NCBI GenBank assembly: GCA_002914805.1 | Contig: JXTB01000078.1 | Coordinates: forward strand, 923,235-987,234 | Reading direction: 5' to 3' | Length of the DNA: 64,000 nucleotides | From: Parasponia andersonii | Lineage: Eukaryota > Streptophyta > Magnoliopsida > Rosales > Cannabaceae | Part shown: piece by piece, positions 1 to 12,053 of the stretch | Numbering within the stretch: the first letter of the stretch is position 1 | How the letters are laid out: every line of letters begins with the position of its first letter | Translations under genes and position numbers: made by a program | Notes under the pieces: generated by a model | The model's input: the letters and a program-made list of their open reading frames with translations, nothing else | Told to the model about the DNA's origin: nothing | The model's database searches: none

Positions 1-2340
1 TATCTATTTTTGAATTATCTTATTTTATATTTGATTTATTTTAGGATAGTGTTAAATTTGGATTAATTAAATAAATAGGATATTATCTAATAATTAATTT
101 GAATATGAATAAGAGATCTACTAATTTTTGAAATTGGATAAGATTTCCTATATTATCTCTATTATTTGAATTTTGAATTTAAATAGATAATGATTATTGA
201 AATTAATTATACATTTAATAAGATTGATATTATCCTGATAAATCTAATAGTTAATTTGAATTTGAATAGGATATCTACTAATTTTTGAAATCAGATAAGA
301 TTTCTTATCAGTTTTATTTAAATTTCAAATTTAAATAAGTAACAACTATTCAAATTAGTTTGATATTTAATGTGATTAAATATAATTAGATAATTATCCA
401 TAAATCATAATAGTTTAAATTTGAATAATTTAATTTTAGTAATTATCTTTAATTTAAATTAATATATAGTTTTTGAATTTAATTCGAAACTAAATCTAAT
501 CAGATTAGATTTAAATAGTTACTATCCATAGATTATTTTAATTCGTAATTAATGAGATTAATTAGGATAGAAATGATTTGAATTTAATTAGATTAATATT
601 CAATAGTTAATTGTAATAACTATTTATATAGTAACTATTCTAATTATAGTAATTAGAATATAGTTAAAGAAAACTAATTAAATTAGTAACTCTACTAATT
701 AATGAGATTAATTAGGTAATTAATTGATATGATTAATTAATTAGAAAAGTTATATCCTTTTATAATTAAAATAATTTTAATAAATAATAGAAATTTAATA
801 ATTATTATATTTCTATTACAATTAAATTTAGATATGATCTTTATTTAATTATTAGAATTATTTGATTATAATTAGATATAAATACTAGATAAATATAGAA
901 ACATTATATGAGTTATAATTTTCTAATTAATAAGGATTAATTAAAAGAGTTTTAATAATTTCCTAATTTAGAATATTGCAATTAATCTTTTCTAATTACA
1001 GCTATAATAATAGAATTTCTATAATTAAAAGTAATTATTTTTTATTATCTGTTTTAGATCTTAATGAGTTTAAGATAGTATCTTAATGAGATTAAGATAG
1101 GATTATATAAATTAATTAATTATTTAATTAATTAATAATTAGATAATAAATGTGACTTATTTTTGAATTATTTAAATTATCCTAATAAGTCAATAATTTA
1201 AAAATATTTGATATTTTTAAATTTAGATAAGAATTAGTTATGAGCTTAATTCTTACATTTAGGATAATATGTTTTACTAGAAAACAATAATTATTGAATT
1301 TAATTAATTTTTGTATTATTATTTAATAATTATTAAATTGATTAATTTTTATTATTTAATAATTATTAATATGATTAATAATTAATCATTAGTAATAATT
1401 AATGAGATTAATTATATTAATTAAAAGGATAATTATTTATTTTCATGATTTACAAGGAAATTAGAGCTTGATTTTAATGAGATTAAAATGTTATTTAATA
1501 AAATATTATAATTATATGATAATTATGATAATATTTTGTGCGGTGGTATTTGATATAAAATATTGTTAATTATGAGATAATAATGTTATTATTTTATGTG
1601 ATAAAAGGCCTTTTGATAATTATGAGATAATTATATTTTTACAAAATATATTTGATATGATTGTCATATTGAGTGGGAGGATTTTAAATTTTGATATTTT
1701 ATTCCAAAATTATTTAAACCTTTCTTTAGTTTTGAAATGATTAATTTTGAGAAAATTAATGAATGTTTATAAAGTTGTTTATATTAATTATTTGCATTTA
1801 TAATTATTTGTAAAACTTTGATACAAATTTCTTTTTATAACTGTTTACTTATTTTTATAAATGCACATGGAATTTAATTTGATTAAATTCTATTACTAAG
1901 AATCTTTAAAATCATTAGTTGAATAATTTAGCGGTTAAAGTTTCTTACTCCATTTTTCAAAACTAATGTTTTATACAGGACTTAGTTTAAATACAGTATT
2001 TCAATTACTTATCTTTGGTTGAAAAATTGTTGACTAAATAATTGAATTTTCTTCTGGAAAAATTTTGCTTGAATGATTTATAATCCACAGACCTTCTTAC
2101 TTGATCGTTACGTCCTGTAAGCTTTTATTGTCTAATTTTATATGCATAAGATGTATAATATTATAGTGTTACCACTTTGGCTTTAGACAATAATTGTTTG
2201 ATCATAGTACCATGTTTATTATAGTATGTCATAATGTCTTAAATTAGCTCATTCTCTTTAAGTTGCATAATTGGATATACATAATTGATTTTGTGGTTAC
2301 TAAATAAGTTAGATAACTGGGTAAAATCAGGATCCCTAAA
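1..2340. other. AT-rich non-coding interval at left edge
   Basis: This stretch is extremely AT-rich and full of short TAATTAATT-type and TTTGAATTT-type motifs, with no ORF of protein-like composition on either strand. Segments around 110-210 and 250-350 resemble each other (both contain CTACTAATTTTTGAAAT), so part of it is an old internal duplication. It probably belongs to the leader of the copia element that ends at 6746, but neither a 5' LTR nor a convincing primer-binding site is visible, so that assignment is inference. Confidence 0.5.
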
Positions 2341-3250
2341 TTTTAAAAGATTTAGTGGGAGCGGGTATGAGATATCCATGGTCTCCATCATTGGTTCAAT
2401 AGTTCTGAAGATGTGCCTAGCCTCAGAATCTTGCTGAGCTTCCGTAGGAAGGTTTTCATCTGGGTATTACTGGTATTGAGTCTCTCAGGATAAATTTGCG
2501 AGTAGATTTTACGTACTAATCTCCCGTAGGAGACTGTATTATTTAAGAAAGCTTGTGAATTGAAATGATGGTTACACACTCAATATAGGATGCTATTAAC
2601 CTCCCGTAGGAGCTATGTTAGTAATTTTATGGATTGATAAACAGGGTAATTAGCAAACTTGAATATGAGATATTTGTCTTTTTGTCTTAAGTGAATTGTT
2701 CACATTTAACTTGTAGATTCACATGATTACCCGTAGGTAACTTGTAATCTATGGTAGGTTAAAATACCTTGAATATTTGTGACAGTATTAGGGATTCTTA
2801 CACAAGCATTTTATCTTGATAGATTTAATGTTAAGTATTCTAAATTCTTTTATATTTAGATAAACTAGCAAACTTAGTCGAGTACTAGGAGGATCATAAT
2901 TTGCATACTTGTCCATAGTTTATTCTTAGTTTCCAAATGACCAATAAGAGCATAACACATAGTCTTCTTGTTTGATTATATGTTATAACATTTATGTTTT
3001 CTTATTTTACTCTAAATATGCTCCAATATTTTGCACGAATTGTCTACTGATTTTAAATCAGTTACTTTGATTGATAAATCACAAGAGTTGGTGATTTTGT
3101 CAAAGTTCATTCCTGATAATTAATACCCTTGTTGAGGTATTTATTATTTGACTTAAGATAATGAACACCTTTGTTGGGGCGTTTATTATCTTACTGCAAA
3201 TTCAAATCGAAACAAAGATGTTTGTATTCGATTATTTTTCTCTACATGTT
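2341..3250 (+). other. Copia leader/gag-region remnant with CCGTAGG hairpin motifs
   Basis: No intact reading frame is visible. The stretch holds four spaced copies of a CCGTAGG core near 2442, 2522, 2603 and 2733. Two of them form perfect short hairpins with the sequence CTCC-CGTA-GGAG. It lies directly upstream of the copia protease and is probably the decayed leader and gag region of that element. The hairpins could be packaging or dimerisation signals, but that is speculation. Confidence 0.4.
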
Positions 3251-3253
3251 TAA

Positions 3254-3987
3254 TTGAGAATTAAACTTATAGAATTTAATTGTGAATTGAATTCATTAAA
3301 TTTAATTATGAATTGGATTTATTTTATGACTTTTTGTCTAATTGGGAATCTTATTATTTTGCAGCTTGAGCAAATATTGTTTCATAGGATAGACAAGGTT
3401 TTCAGAAAGAGGAAGAGACAAAGGTATACAGTACAAGGAGTAAAACGAGGACATTTATGGAGACATCTTAGCATTCAAAGAGTTTGAACAATAATCAACA
3501 TGAGGATACCTCAACTGAAAAGACGTCAGGAGCTTATTCGGTAGTTAGGTTATTTGGGAGGCCAAGAAAATCATGCTCTGCTGAGGATAGAAGAGATCTC
3601 TGGCTAGTGGACTCAGGATCTAGTGTCAATATCTGCAACAACAAGAAATTGTTCATTGAACCAAATCAATTAAATGATGTTAGTCATGATGTGGAAGTGA
3701 TAGACAATCAAAGAGTTCGAATAAAGGGCGTAGGTGATGCTTATCTCAAGATCAATGATAGCTTCATGATCTTGAAAGATTGCTATTACGTACCGGAATT
3801 TAGTTTAAATGCTCTTTCGGTATCGAAGATATTTAAAGAAGGCTATTGCTTCGAGTTTGACAAGAAGGTGAAAGTCTTCTATAATAATCTATTGTACTGT
3901 GTGGGAAAAATGCAGAATAGACTTTATATCCTAACCCCAAAGCCACAAAGTACATCATCTTCAATCATGAGCATTACTACACTCTAA
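3254..3987 (+). pseudogene. Copia gag-protease remnant
   Basis: The second half (3484-3987) encodes a retropepsin-like aspartic protease of the copia type. It shows LWLVDSGSSVNIC (catalytic Asp in DSGSS), then a region with VIDNQRVRIKGVGDA, then YYVPEFSLNALSVSKI, a typical copia protease order. The upstream part (3254-3487) is basic and lacks a CCHC zinc knuckle, so the nucleocapsid is lost or decayed. The frame ends at a TAA after SITTL at 3987, where a functional copia polyprotein would continue into the pre-integrase domain. Transcription would come from the missing 5' LTR. No intact product is expected. Confidence 0.85.
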
Positions 3988-3989
3988 GA

Positions 3990-4888
3990 GATGGTGAATG
4001 GCATTAGAAAAGAGCGCAACACCATCGATTGGCATAAGTGATTCGGATACATCCCATGCTCAGAAATTCGCAAACTTATAGAGCTGGGTCACTTGCTTGA
4101 AGTAGACATCAGCAACGACATAGAGTGTGAAGATTGCAAGAAACCTGTAAAGTACAAGCGTCGTCTTGCTTTTCGTTATGAGAAAGCTGAGGCATGTTTA
4201 GAGTGCGTACATGTGCATATCTGTGAATCTATGGAGGTAGTTTCTTACAACAAGCATACATTGTTTATCACCTTTGTTGATGAATATTTGGACTTCGGTC
4301 AGGTCTATTTTCTCAAGAGATACGATGAAGTTCCTTAAGATTGAAGCCAAACATGAAGATATGGATTCTCTTCGAGACCTGCTGAGGCCAACACTAGCCA
4401 ATCTTGCTATTCCTTATGAATATGCGACTATCTATGAGCATAGTCGTATAGGAGCTGTTGAGAGGTACAACATCAGACTCAAGAAAACCATAGAGCTGAT
4501 GTTCAAGGAGTTGCTACTGTCCTCTAGATACTAGAATTATGCTTTAAGGACAGCTTCGTACATCCTCAACTTCATTCCATAAGATAGAGTTGCTTCGACG
4601 CCTTTTCAGATATGGATGGGCTATGTAGAGAGCTTAGAGCATCTAAAGGTATGGGGTTGCGAAGTATATGCATGCAAGAAAGTGGGAGATGAAGTTGACA
4701 AGAATTCAAAAAAGTGTTTTCTCCTTAGCTGTCCAAAGGAAGATAAGGGATACATTCTTTAAAGACAATCTACGAATACTATCTTCATCAACAGAAGTGG
4801 TGACTTTCTGGAGGATGAGAGAGAAGTCCGTCAAGAAAACAATGAAGAGAGAGCTTTTGATCTTCATTGCTTTTCTTAGTCATTAAGT
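3990..4888 (+). pseudogene. Copia integrase remnant
   Basis: Pieces of the integrase lie in at least two frames. Near 4260-4330 is the FITFVDEYLDFGQVYFLKR-like segment that carries the first catalytic Asp region. It is followed by a region with ERYNIRLKKTIELM (the usual ERKNRTL position) at about 4450-4510. A C-terminal segment resembling TPFQIWMGY and LKVWGCEVY lies at 4590-4680. Frameshifts and stops (for example at 3987, 4338 and 4534) break it. The zinc-binding HHCC part upstream is barely recognisable. The expected downstream reverse transcriptase is missing. Non-functional. Confidence 0.75.
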
Positions 4889-4969
4889 TGTTAGTTGAAC
4901 ACTAGTTTTTGCTTTTATTAATTTTGGTCATTTGGAATATTTTGGAATTTTTAGTAACTACTTTTTGGA

Positions 4970-4981
4970 CAAGTGGGAGAT
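4970..4981 (+). other. Polypurine tract of copia A
   Basis: The sequence CAAGTGGGAGATT directly precedes the LTR start TGTTGGG. A purine run immediately 5' of an LTR is the plus-strand primer of reverse transcription, and it fixes both the orientation of the element and the LTR start. Confidence 0.75.
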
Positions 4982-6746
4982 TGTTGGGATTTTTGCTCTA
5001 AAAAGCATATTTTCAATTTTACCCTTTTGAGTATAAACAACTTTCTCTTATATGCAATTATGATATTTGCTAGATTAAACTATCTTAGTTGAATAGTTAT
5101 TCATCTAAAAAGATTCCATGACTTTATATGTGTATAAAGAAACAAACATGATTAAGTGTTAATTATGGAGACACTTGTTTCTCTATCTAAATCTAAATGA
5201 AGTAGTTCACAATCTGTAAATAAAGATGGAATACTTTATTTACTATAGGTTGTAGTGTTTGTCTATCTCAACGGGAATAATGTGTCTCAAATCATTGAAG
5301 TATCTGACTTCTGATAGAAATACTAATACAGCATAAATAAGTTATGTGTATTAAACTGGACCAGGTAATATAAAGAATTGGAGTGCCGTAACTCAATTCT
5401 TATATTATCACAAACTAGCTCTTAGCATATAGATCTTAATTCTTGATGTTTGACTGGACTTGCTTTCATGAGTTATAGCCTTTTGATTTGTTAAAAGACT
5501 AACCTCTATAAAATTAGAGGTGAACTCTGGCATGTTGGAGGTTATGGCTTATGAATTGATGGGATCATCAAATAGTTAAGGACACTATACATTAATGCAA
5601 CTTTAGGTTCTTTCAAGATTCATGGAATAATTAAATCTAAGATCTTAGTATTCACTTTGTGATTTGGTTGATAATTTTATATAAATGGCCATTGAGAACA
5701 AAATTATCGAGAATATTTTTCCTTGATAGAAAGATGGTAACTTAAAGGTAAATAGGTGTTGGAGGGGTATTATAATAATTTCACCTATCTAACTACGGCA
5801 TTGTATAGGGATTCTATATGTGATATAAAATATGCTAGACGGATCAGTTAATCAAGGTTAGTTGATTAAATCTCTATAAAAGACATGCCATTTAATTTAA
5901 GAGTGCAGTATTGGGCCTTTAGTGGAGTGTCCTCTTTGCTAATAATATTTATATAAATACCATAATAACAGTTATTATGTATTTATCATATTATTAGAGC
6001 TTAGATTATTTGGATCCATTAGGTCCCTTGTCTAGCTCAATTAAGCTCATTAATTGGTTGGTGGTATTTGTGAAATTAGTTTCATGAAACTGTGTAAAAT
6101 AATGATTCTAAACAGAAGTTTGTATTTTTATAAATAAGTTTCATGAGTTGGAAATATTTATAAAAATACACCCAAATCCCAAATTGGAGAACAAGCCCAA
6201 TCCTAATTGGACTAGGGTTAGTAGTTTTTGGTCCCATATATATAAGATATATGAGAGAAAAAACTACACAGTAACTCTTAGAGAGTCACACGCATAGACA
6301 CATGGAGAGGAGAGAAAAAGTTTCCTACTATCTCACAGTCCTATCTCACATCCTGGTGTTTCATAGGATCAAGAAGGTGTTTTTGATCATTCTCCAACAA
6401 AGGTTTCGACTTGGTACCCACTCACCTCATCAACCAAGAGCAAGAGCATAGACAGGAAGATCTAGGGTTGGAGGTTTGATCACCATCAATAAGGAGATCA
6501 AGGAGGAACACGCTACAAGAGGTAAACCCTAATCTCATCTCTAGGGTTTTGTATCTAGATTTGATTTATGTTGTACATGATCCTGTATATGATGCATGTA
6601 TATTATATGGTTATGAAAATTATTTTCATGTAAACTTTTAAAACCTAAATCCACTAATTTTTCTGCTGCATTCATAATATGATCATGTATATTTCATATC
6701 TATATGCATGCATGATTTTTCTAAGTATTAGGTCAATTCTCCAACA
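4982..6746 (+). repeat. 3' LTR of copia A (1765 bp)
   Basis: Begins TGTTGGGA and ends TCTCCAACA, so the ends form the usual TG...CA and a short inverted repeat TGTTGG/CCAACA. A TATA box (CATATATATAAGATAT) lies at about 6235-6246, followed by a likely transcription start region and a leader with GGTTTGATCACC. Two solo LTRs of the same broad family occur elsewhere in the window, at 12054-13703 (minus) and 44535-46186 (plus). Confidence 0.85.
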
Positions 6747-6759
6747 AAATAGTACCTCA

Positions 6760-8017
6760 CATCGTGCAAAAACTTCTTTTTTTGGTGATGAGTGAGGTCA
6801 GGAGGTATCTGCTTGCATTCTATATAGTTAACGTAGTCATTATACTATGGTACATTGTTATCTAGCACAAAGAGCTACTCATCAGGAAATGTTTCATTGA
6901 TCATTAACTCAGCATCTTTATTTTTCTCTCCCTCTAGTCTAGAGAGGTAATCAGCTACTTGATTCTTTGTTGTCTCTTATTGTCTTTAATCTCTAAGTTA
7001 AATTCTTGTAGCAAAAGAACCCATCGAATCAAGTGAGGCTTTGCATCTTTCTTAGCAATAAGGTATTTGATGGCTACATAGTCTATGTATACAATCACCT
7101 TTGTGCCAATCAAAAAAGATCTGAATTTATCAAATGTAAACACCATAGCAAGTAGCTCTTTCTTTGTTGTCGTATAATTGGATTGAGCTTCGTTGAGCAT
7201 TTTGCAAGCATAATATATGGCATGAAACATCTTGTCTTTTCACTGATCCAAAACAGTGCCAATGGCATAGTAGCTAGTGTCACACATTAATTCAAAAGGC
7301 AAGGCCCAATTTGGTGTCACAATGATAGGTGTTTCAGTTTCAAAGTTTCAAAAGCATGTAGGCAAGCATCATCAAATTTGAATACCTTATTTTTCTCAAG
7401 TAGTGTGTATAACAGTTTGGTGATTTTGGAGAAATTCTTGATGAATCTTTGATAAAACCTAGCATGGCCAAGAAAACTTTGAATTTCCATGACATTAACT
7501 GGAGGAGGAAGCTTCTCAATGGTCTCTAACTTGGCTTTGTCAACTTCAATACCCTTTTTGGAGATCTTGTGACCAAGTACTACTCTTTCTTGCACCATAA
7601 AATGGCATTTTCTCTCAATTAAAGTTCAAATTTATGTCTTCACAATGTTGGAGGACTAATGATAGATTATCCAAGCACAAATCAAATGAGTCACCAAAAA
7701 TTGAAAAATCATCAATAAATACCTCAAGGAATTTCTCCACCATATCCACGAAAATAGCCATCATACACCTTTGAAAAGTGGCTGGAGCATTGTACAAACT
7801 AAAGGGCATCCTTCTGAACGCAAAAGTTCCATAATGACAAGTGAAAGTGGTCAACTCTTGGTCTTCTGAGGCAATGGCAATCTCGTTGTAACAACTGTAG
7901 CCATCAAAGAAGCAGTAGAAATCATGACCAGCCACTCTATCAAGCATTTGATTGATGAATGATAGAGGAAAATGGTCTTTTTGAGTGGCCTTATTCTACT
8001 TTTGGAAATCCATATGT
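6760..8017 (-). pseudogene. Element X: C-terminal reverse transcriptase and RNase H
   Basis: The RT palm segment (7947-7615) reads through RRMPF, NAPATFQRCM and the catalytic FIDDF. The connection (7598-7317) carries LGHKISKKGIEVDK and FLGHARFYQRFIKNFSK. RNase H (7230-6955) has the [13 protein letters not shown] and [11 protein letters not shown] segments. A short stretch down to about 6760 matches the hinge before integrase (LSRLEGE, HHQKKKFLHDVRYYF). The frame is broken between segments. The RT catalytic YxDD-type box is intact as FIDD, but the N-terminal third of RT lies 13.6 kb away because element Y is inserted at 8018-8022. Confidence 0.85.
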
Positions 8018-8022
8018 ACTCT
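8018..8022. repeat. Left target-site duplication of element Y (ACTCT)
   Basis: ACTCT lies immediately outside the TG end of the LTR at 8023 and recurs immediately outside the other LTR at 21651-21655. Five-base duplications are normal for Ty3/gypsy integrase. Confidence 0.85.
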
Positions 8023-9418
8023 TGTTGGGCTATTTCTAACAAACAAAACACAAGTATACAGGTCGTAACAAATAATAGAAATGATAAAAGAGTGTCGAAT
8101 CCCAAGAAGAGCAAATGATTAACAAATGCTAAGTACTAACCATAACTAGTTAGCGATTTATCTAAACGACAATAAATAGTTATTTTGAACCACAATAAAA
8201 TGTCAATTCAATCTAAAAGGAAATAGTAGAAATCAACACTGAATAACCAAAGATAGCTGTATAAGAATGATAAAAAGCTTAGGAATATAATCTACTCTCT
8301 AACTCATTCAATTACTAGCTTTCCTCACCGTTCAATCATCTATTTAGAATTAACAACCGGGAATTCAATGATAATCACAAATTTCTTTCCAAGATATAAG
8401 TGAAAATGTATAACAAGATAATATGTTACTCCTAACATAAATTTATTAGACTCATTAAACTTGGTAATTCCCATAAAAGCTTGCATAAGTTACATAAGTA
8501 TATTCCTATCCTATGCAAACTCACCTTACACTAGGCAATCTTATGTTATTCAACCTATAATCAAACCTGAATTCCTCTTTCCAAGTTTATGAAGGTTTCA
8601 CACAATAAATCTATTTAGTAGCTAGTTAAATAGAAGCATTAAGCACAAGGTAAAATAATTAACTCATCACTAGATATCAAGGACGAATGAGGAAAAACAA
8701 AGCAATTGAATTACATTAGAAGTTTGATTACATCCCTAGAGAGAGAGTTTAATTCATAGTTATACAAAAGAAAATATAATAGAAGTAAGAAAGTTTATAC
8801 ACGTTCATAGTAGAAAATGGAAGAGAATAACTAAAAAAATGAAAAGAAAAACTCTTTGAAGCTTATTCAATCCCCTCATCTCCTCTTGAATCCTTCTTGA
8901 GGTGATCCATGTCTGTGTTTTGTGGTATTGCGGTACTATATTTAGCGCTCTAGTGTGAAGACGGTCAAGAAGGTGGTGCTGTAGAACCGAGCTATGGTGC
9001 TACGGCACCGCAAATCCTAGGACACAGTGCTACAGAGCCATGGTCGTGGCACTGTGGCACCATGACATTGATGCTGCAGCACTGCAATGCCATGACTCGA
9101 CACTACAGTGCCAAGTTTTTGGAGCTTATGGCGCTATGGCACTAATTTGGAGATGCAGGGCCCAGTTTTGCCCATTTTCTTCTATTCTGTTGGCACAGTT
9201 TCACACTGCTGAGATGTTGTTCAACTGGCTTCGCTCGCAATTGATCTAACTTATCTTAATTCAGTCACAATTTCTCTTAAAAGTTTGGTATCCTCTAGTC
9301 AATAACTCCTCAACTGAAATATAAACCGAAAATAACAAATTCAGATAAAAAGAGCTCAGAGACGAGCAATTTTCATGTTCAAAAGTATGGTAAAATTAAG
9401 TATAGAATCTACTTAACA
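8023..9418 (-). repeat. 3' LTR of element Y (1396 bp)
   Basis: On the plus strand it begins TGTTGGGCTATTTC and ends CTACTTAACA. It is clearly homologous to 20107-21650 (5' LTR of Y) and to 27237-28588 (5' LTR of X). It is shorter than its partner because it lacks a 59-bp duplication and a stretch of roughly 80 bp present in the other copy. Around 8930-9150 it is rich in alternating TGGCAC / GTGCCA motifs. Confidence 0.88.
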
Positions 9419-9432
9419 AATTTCCCTAGACT
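9419..9432 (-). other. Polypurine tract of element Y
   Basis: On the minus strand AGTCTAGGGAAATT directly precedes the LTR start TGTTAAGTAG. This confirms that 8023-9418 is the 3' LTR. Confidence 0.7.
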
Positions 9433-11200
9433 TAATTAAAAGCTCGTTCTCGAGTTGAGATGACAAAGGAACAACTGAAAGTAACTTCTAAAAACACATA
9501 AGAAATAAGATATACAAACTGCGCTTTGAATAAGATCGAATTGGTCCCAAAACTCTCAATATAATTTTATAACTTAATAGAAACCTAAAGTATCACGAAA
9601 GTTTAGATTTTCAATTAGGGTTAGGGTCTTACTCTGTTTACACTTTGGGTGCATGTATGGGTAGTTGCTTGCATATACCTTGTCACTCAGATCACATTAT
9701 GCAAACTTAGATTTCAAAAACAACAATGTCTCATTGGAATTGATGCAATCATCTCATAAGCCTATTTTTAATGTCAATCTTTACTAATATAAAATAGCAA
9801 TAATTTGAAGATTAATATGTCTTTATCGGCTTGTAATGTAGAGTTTTGGTGTAGATAGATGGGTTAGTTTTTATTTAGGCTAAATCACGCCATAGATGCC
9901 CATTTTGTTCAATGGCTGCAATTCGCTCAAACAATTCCTCTAAACTTAGTTTTTAACTTTTTTTTCGATACACTTAGCTACCAATTTACAGCAACTTTTT
10001 CCTTCAAAAGACTTTCCCCCTTTTTTTCCTTCATAAACTACTCACACTTCACTACAAGTTCAATATTTACATTCATGTATCCATAGTGTGAAGTAAGGTA
10101 ATTTAGGAAATTATTTATCGATCAGGAGTTTGTAGGGCTCAAAAATTGAAAAGGTTAAGGAATTAGGCTCAAAGGGGGTGACTAAGGATATTACATTTCC
10201 AGGTAGGCTTAAAAGCCTCAACCATTCCAAAATGGCCTACATTATTTCTTCGATTTTCATGTTACCCAGGATTTTGCCTTGATCGACAACCAAACAGGTT
10301 CTAAGGAGATGTGAGATTAGCTATTTAACTTCGACAACCAAACAGGTTCTAAGAAGATGTGAGATTAGCTATTTAACTAAGTCATATGCATAAAGCTACT
10401 CTAAGCAATTCAAGGCAAAATGCTTATAACTATATGCAAGAAGTGATCAAAAGTTGTTCACAAAGCAAAACCACAGTATGTTTGAGCACACAAATAGTCC
10501 TGATACTAAATATTTCTAAAGAGTTATTACACACATACTCTAAATCTTATCATCGAAACAAACAAACAAACAAGAAAAAAAAAAAAGAAGTTCGAAAGTT
10601 TTACACAAATGATTCAAAAAAAATAAAACAAAAGTAAGAGAAAAGTGAAATGAAACAGATTAACTCCTCCAAACTCATAAGGTGCATTGTCCTCAAGGCA
10701 CAAAACATAGAAAGAGTAAGGGAGAAACACATACTAGATGGGAGACTGCTCAGTCAATCTCCATGGTGGGATCCATATCAAGGTGACCTCCTGGTGCTGG
10801 CGGAAGAGAGGATGGTGGCAGTGGTTGCATCAATAAATATATAGGATGTCATGGGGGTGATGAAAAGTGTGTCTTGTTCATACTAAAGTGAGTGGTAAAC
10901 ATATTAATACGGTTGGAATGATAGTTTGCCCACTGGTGGCACCACTGTTGATGTGCCTGAAACTACTGATTGAACTGTTAGAACTCTTGATGATGCCCAT
11001 TGAGGCCTTATTCCATTAGGGTTAGCTGTTGTAGCATAGAGCTCGATTCATCATAGAAATCAGAATCAAAATCTGTCTTTTGCATCAAGTTCAGCAATAT
11101 TTTCGAGTGTTGAAGTAACGGTGTGCGGTCTACTAGAGGAGGCTCTTACTGAAGAGTGAGAGACAAACTCATGTTTCAACAATCTCACCAAAGCTAGTCG
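9433..11200 (-). other. 3' untranslated region of element Y
   Basis: No protein-like reading frame is visible. It includes an exact-period 48-bp tandem duplication (10283-10330 and 10331-10378, starting TCGACAACCAAACAGG) and an A-rich stretch at about 10560-10640. Long non-coding 3' regions are usual in Athila elements. Confidence 0.6.
10283..10378. repeat. Two-copy 48-bp tandem duplication
   Basis: The unit starting TCGACAACCAAACAGG at 10283 recurs at 10331 with one or two substitutions. It lies in the 3' region of element Y. Confidence 0.85.
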
Positions 11201-11209
11201 GTTGAGCAC

Positions 11210-11942
11210 ATGCTAAGGGAGGATTAAATCATCTTCAGGGGCCAAACAACTCCCACTTAAGAGCATAATTCAATGATTAAAGAAAGGAATGCCATTCCAA
11301 TCCTCACCTTACGAATGGCATATAAATGGAACAACAAATCACTCACCTAACATCTGTAAATAGGCTTTTGATGAAAGTGTATAGAAGAACCGCACAGTCA
11401 GGAGTGATGTCGTCATGATGAGACACCGATATCAAGTGAGCATTCAAAAAGTAAGACCAAGAATTAGTGGATACGACATTGTTTTGGTTTTTAGATATTT
11501 CTGCTCATCCTTTTGCCATACCCATTTAGAACCCGGAGCACATAGAACCCGCAGTACATCATTGTAGTTTGGTGATTTCTCAAAGGAAGCTAGCTCATCA
11601 TTATTTATGTTAGGTAGCTTGAAACAGCTATTGATGGATGCCCTTATAAATGAAACATTCTGCCTATACATCTTAGTAATGCAATTTCTATGTTCAGTTA
11701 CGTTGGCATAAAATTCTTGTACAATGACTCGCACCCTGGCATTTGGTTACTCATAACGCTTCTCCCATTTTCTTCTTTTTATCTTAGCCACAATTTTCAG
11801 GGAACCTATCTTCATCTATATCAAAACCCATTTCAGGAATGACTGCTTTTTTACTCACAAATCTATTGGAAGCTTCTAAAGACACCAAGCAGTCTTGATC
11901 ATAACTAGGGCTTGCAGTCGTACCCTTCCTCTTTGGTGCCAT
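11210..11942 (-). pseudogene. Athila env-like ORF remnant (putative plant transposon protein domain)
   Basis: The likely start is ATG at 11942-11940, opening MAPKRKG, as is common for the Athila third ORF. After a frameshift near 11760, the segment 11734-11444 carries VIVQEFYANV, then FIRASINSCFKLPN and VLRVLCAPGSKW. This fits the conserved domain of Athila env-like proteins (putative plant transposon protein). Continuation below 11444 reads on toward about 11210 with further stops. No convincing membrane anchor or signal peptide can be assigned in this decayed copy. In intact elements this ORF follows integrase and may be expressed from a spliced RNA. Its function is unknown, and env is only a positional name. 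Confidence 0.7.
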
Positions 11943-12048
11943 ACTACCAACTCTTAACTCTTTTAAATTCACCAAAATAATAGCACAAATCCCAATTAGC
12001 AACAATAATATATCACCAAGCACTTATGAAAATCAATTGAAGCCATAC

Positions 12049-12053
12049 AACTC
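12049..12053. repeat. Target-site duplication AACTC, left copy
   Basis: AACTC lies just outside the solo LTR at 12054-13703, and its partner is at 13704-13708. Confidence 0.8.

Larger units (their letters stand above)
2341..6746 (+). mobile_element. Degenerate Ty1/copia retrotransposon (copia A), 5' end not resolved
   Basis: The visible order is leader, protease, pre-integrase/integrase, purine tract and 3' LTR. The LTR starts TGTTGGGATT at 4982 and ends CTCCAACA at 6746. Reverse transcriptase and RNase H are absent: the sequence passes from integrase remnants at about 4900 to the polypurine tract within 80 bp, so the element is internally deleted and could only move with proteins supplied in trans. 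The right edge abuts the Athila element X inside its polyprotein, which suggests copia A inserted into X. The 5' LTR and left duplication are not visible in the window. Confidence is high for the lineage and low for the left limit. Confidence 0.8.

Noticed and set aside
9040-9249. 69-codon ORF inside the 3' LTR of Y
   Set aside because: Arises from the TGGCAC/GTGCCA cluster. Frames in the other LTRs do not correspond.
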